This document shows, piece after piece, positions 62,922 through 64,000 of a DNA stretch of 64,000 bases. The DNA comes from B30-G6 sp963701385 (GTDB lineage: Bacteria; Desulfobacterota; Desulfobacteria; Desulfobacterales; B30-G6). Below the pieces are notes generated by a model. The model was given only the letters and a program-made list of their open reading frames with translations. It did no database searches and was not told where the DNA came from. The stretch covers positions 62,001 through 126,000 of the forward strand of contig CAVOZW010000002.1 in the NCBI GenBank assembly GCA_963701385.1, read 5' to 3'. The position numbers were made by a program, and so were the translations under genes. Positions within the stretch are counted from its first letter, which is position 1, and the number at the start of each line of letters is the position of its first letter.

Positions 62922-63616
62922 TTCTCCTGCTTGGTTTGCGACAAAATAGCGCCTGCCAAAAGCAGGTCTTCGTTTGTCGTAATTTTAAGATTATCTCCCG
63001 AGCTCTGCATAATGCGGACCGGCAATCCCATCCATTCCAGCAGGGCGGCATCATCCGTGGTTTCGATACCTGCCTTGGCTGCAGCTGCATGTGCGTCACG
63101 AATGAGCTGGTAATGAAAGGCCTGGGGTGTCTGTGCAGCCCACAGCCCCTCCCTGCTAAGCGTTCTTTGTATCCGGTTGTCGCTGTCCACCACTTTGAGA
63201 GTGTCCCGCAGAGGAACACCCAAAATACACGCACCCGAGATCTTGGCGTTACGGATACAGCCAGATATCATCTCCGGTTGTATCAAGGGCCGCACGCCGT
63301 CATGAATTACCACGATACCGTCCGTGTCGTCAATGGACAGTATGCCGTTGAACACCGAATCCTGTCGTCGTTTACCCCCTGCAACAACGCTGACCGGTGT
63401 GTCGAGAGCCAATCCTGCAAGAAGGTGCTGCCTGCAATACTGGATATCTTTTTTCGGAACCACCACGATAATATTTTCCACATCCGGGCAGCTATCGAAG
63501 GCCATGATTGTATGGCAAAGCACAGGTCTTCCCTGCAGCAACAGATACTGCTTGGGTGTAGACCTATTCATCCGCAAGCCCTTTCCAGCACTGACGATGA
63601 TGGCATGTGTCTGCAT
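62918..63616 (-). CDS. ispD: 2-C-methyl-D-erythritol 4-phosphate cytidylyltransferase
   Basis: Third enzyme of the MEP isoprenoid pathway; uses CTP to make CDP-methylerythritol. 232 residues with the CTP-binding start AIIVSAGKGLRMNRSTPKQY, VVVPKKDIQYC, VVAGGKRRQDSVFNGI, the metal-binding VVIHDGVRPLI and WAAQTPQAFHY, and the C-terminal TTDDAALLEWMGLPVRI. It is coupled at both ends: its start overlaps the HPr-like gene stop (TAATG) and its stop overlaps the HD-GYP gene start. Confidence 0.95.
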   Translation of the reverse strand: MQTHAIIVSAGKGLRMNRSTPKQYLLLQGRPVLCHTIMAFDSCPDVENIIVVVPKKDIQYCRQHLLAGLALDTPVSVVAGGKRRQDSVFNGILSIDDTDGIVVIHDGVRPLIQPEMISGCIRNAKISGACILGVPLRDTLKVVDSDNRIQRTLSREGLWAAQTPQAFHYQLIRDAHAAAAKAGIETTDDAALLEWMGLPVRIMQSSGDNLKITTNEDLLLAGAILSQTKQEK

Positions 63617-64000
63617 TATCTTAGATATTTCAATTCTCCCGGCAGCGGTACATCCTTTCCCATGGTGTCTTCTCCGTAGTTGGCACCGGCAAGCGTCTCG
63701 ATGTCCGTCAATGCCCGAACATCACCTTCAAACTGCACTTCAGTGATGTTTTCCTTCTGGATTTTACCACCGGCCCACTGGATATCAAGGACGCTGCCGG
63801 CGTCAAAGCGATCCTCGCCGACACATAAGATCACTTCACCGCCGTAGTATTGTACGATCTTGGCAACCAGGAGGCTGGGTCTCATATGAAAACCGAGCGC
63901 CTTTGGAACACTTACCCGGATAACCGAACGCTCGATATTTTCATTCAGAATTTCTTTGGCCAGATCGATACCGGTCGTCAGGAAATGACAGACAAAGAAA
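63616..64000 (-). CDS. HPr-family phosphocarrier-like protein, 5' end outside the window
   Basis: The frame is open to the right edge, so the N-terminus is missing; about 127 residues are visible. Residues from VIRVSVPKALGFHMRPSLLV match the HPr active-site region, with His in FHMRPS where PTS HPr has LHARPA. DRFDAGSVLDIQWAGGKI aligns with the regulatory-serine helix region. There are about 35 residues before the HPr core and a C-terminal tail (TLAGANYGEDTMGKDVPLPG) that ordinary 85-residue HPr lacks. So this is an HPr-like domain in a longer protein, perhaps regulatory rather than a sugar-transport carrier. It is coupled to ispD. Confidence 0.72.
   Translation of the reverse strand, partial: FFVCHFLTTGIDLAKEILNENIERSVIRVSVPKALGFHMRPSLLVAKIVQYYGGEVILCVGEDRFDAGSVLDIQWAGGKIQKENITEVQFEGDVRALTDIETLAGANYGEDTMGKDVPLPGELKYLR

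Noticed and set aside
1..64000. tRNA, rRNA genes and CRISPR arrays
   Set aside because: No cloverleaf-like segments with a T-loop consensus in gaps, no rRNA sequence, and no spaced direct repeats of CRISPR size; the two tandem arrays have no spacers.

Overview
This is a 64 kb chromosomal window from a Gram-negative bacterium, most likely a Desulfobacterota (former Deltaproteobacteria) relative of the Desulfobacteraceae or Desulfosarcinaceae. That placement is inference, from the diderm genes (lptE, murJ, htrA, lipoproteins), the citramalate route to isoleucine, the slipin-NfeD pair, PilZ and HD-GYP signalling, and the protein flavour. No rRNA, tRNA or CRISPR array was seen, and base composition is even across the window.

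Layout. 0-10.5 kb, mostly minus strand: 5' part of argD, xerC, a Rho-N-domain protein, slipin with a frameshifted NfeD protease, family 4 uracil-DNA glycosylase, coaBC, an unknown lipoprotein, a small unknown protein, an MFS transporter and a dynamin-like GTPase. 10.5-15.4 kb: a block of four hairpins, a zinc-ribbon/coiled-coil protein, a MITE copy, a radical SAM protein and a frameshifted alpha/beta hydrolase. 15.5-19.8 kb: a surface-sugar cluster (a broken nucleotide-sugar dehydrogenase, rfbD, and a fused dehydrogenase-acetyltransferase). 19.8-35.9 kb: housekeeping genes (ftsB, murJ, rpsT, lptE, leuS, rng, purB, yajC-secD-secF, dprA, topA). 36-43.2 kb: a branched-chain amino acid operon (ilvB-ilvN-ilvC-cimA-leuA) preceded by a leader peptide and terminator that look like a classic attenuator. 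43.3-48 kb: two exported small proteins, pyrD, an AspBHI/MspJI-like methylation-dependent endonuclease and a PHP phosphoesterase. 48.4-55.3 kb: a thioesterase, htrA, a two-component system, a YqeY protein, a rhomboid protease and a PilZ protein. 55.3-60.1 kb: a Tat-exported M15 peptidase, a WYL regulator, a methionine/glutamine transaminase with its omega-amidase, and a SprT-DUF2786 fusion. 60.2-64 kb: a gene remnant, a response regulator-PAS-GAF-HD-GYP protein, ispD and the 3' part of an HPr-like gene.

Non-coding structure is unusually rich. I see two copies of a MITE with 30-bp terminal inverted repeats, six REP-like hairpins in two subtypes, a recurring 20-24 bp hairpin that supplies stop codons, two short-unit tandem arrays inside the ilv-leu cluster, and one four-hairpin block that may be an orphan IS200/IS605-type RNA. 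Seven apparent frameshifts in four genes all lie between 3.8 and 17.2 kb, and every one is explained by a single extra base. Either this part of the assembly carries insertion errors or these accessory genes are decaying.
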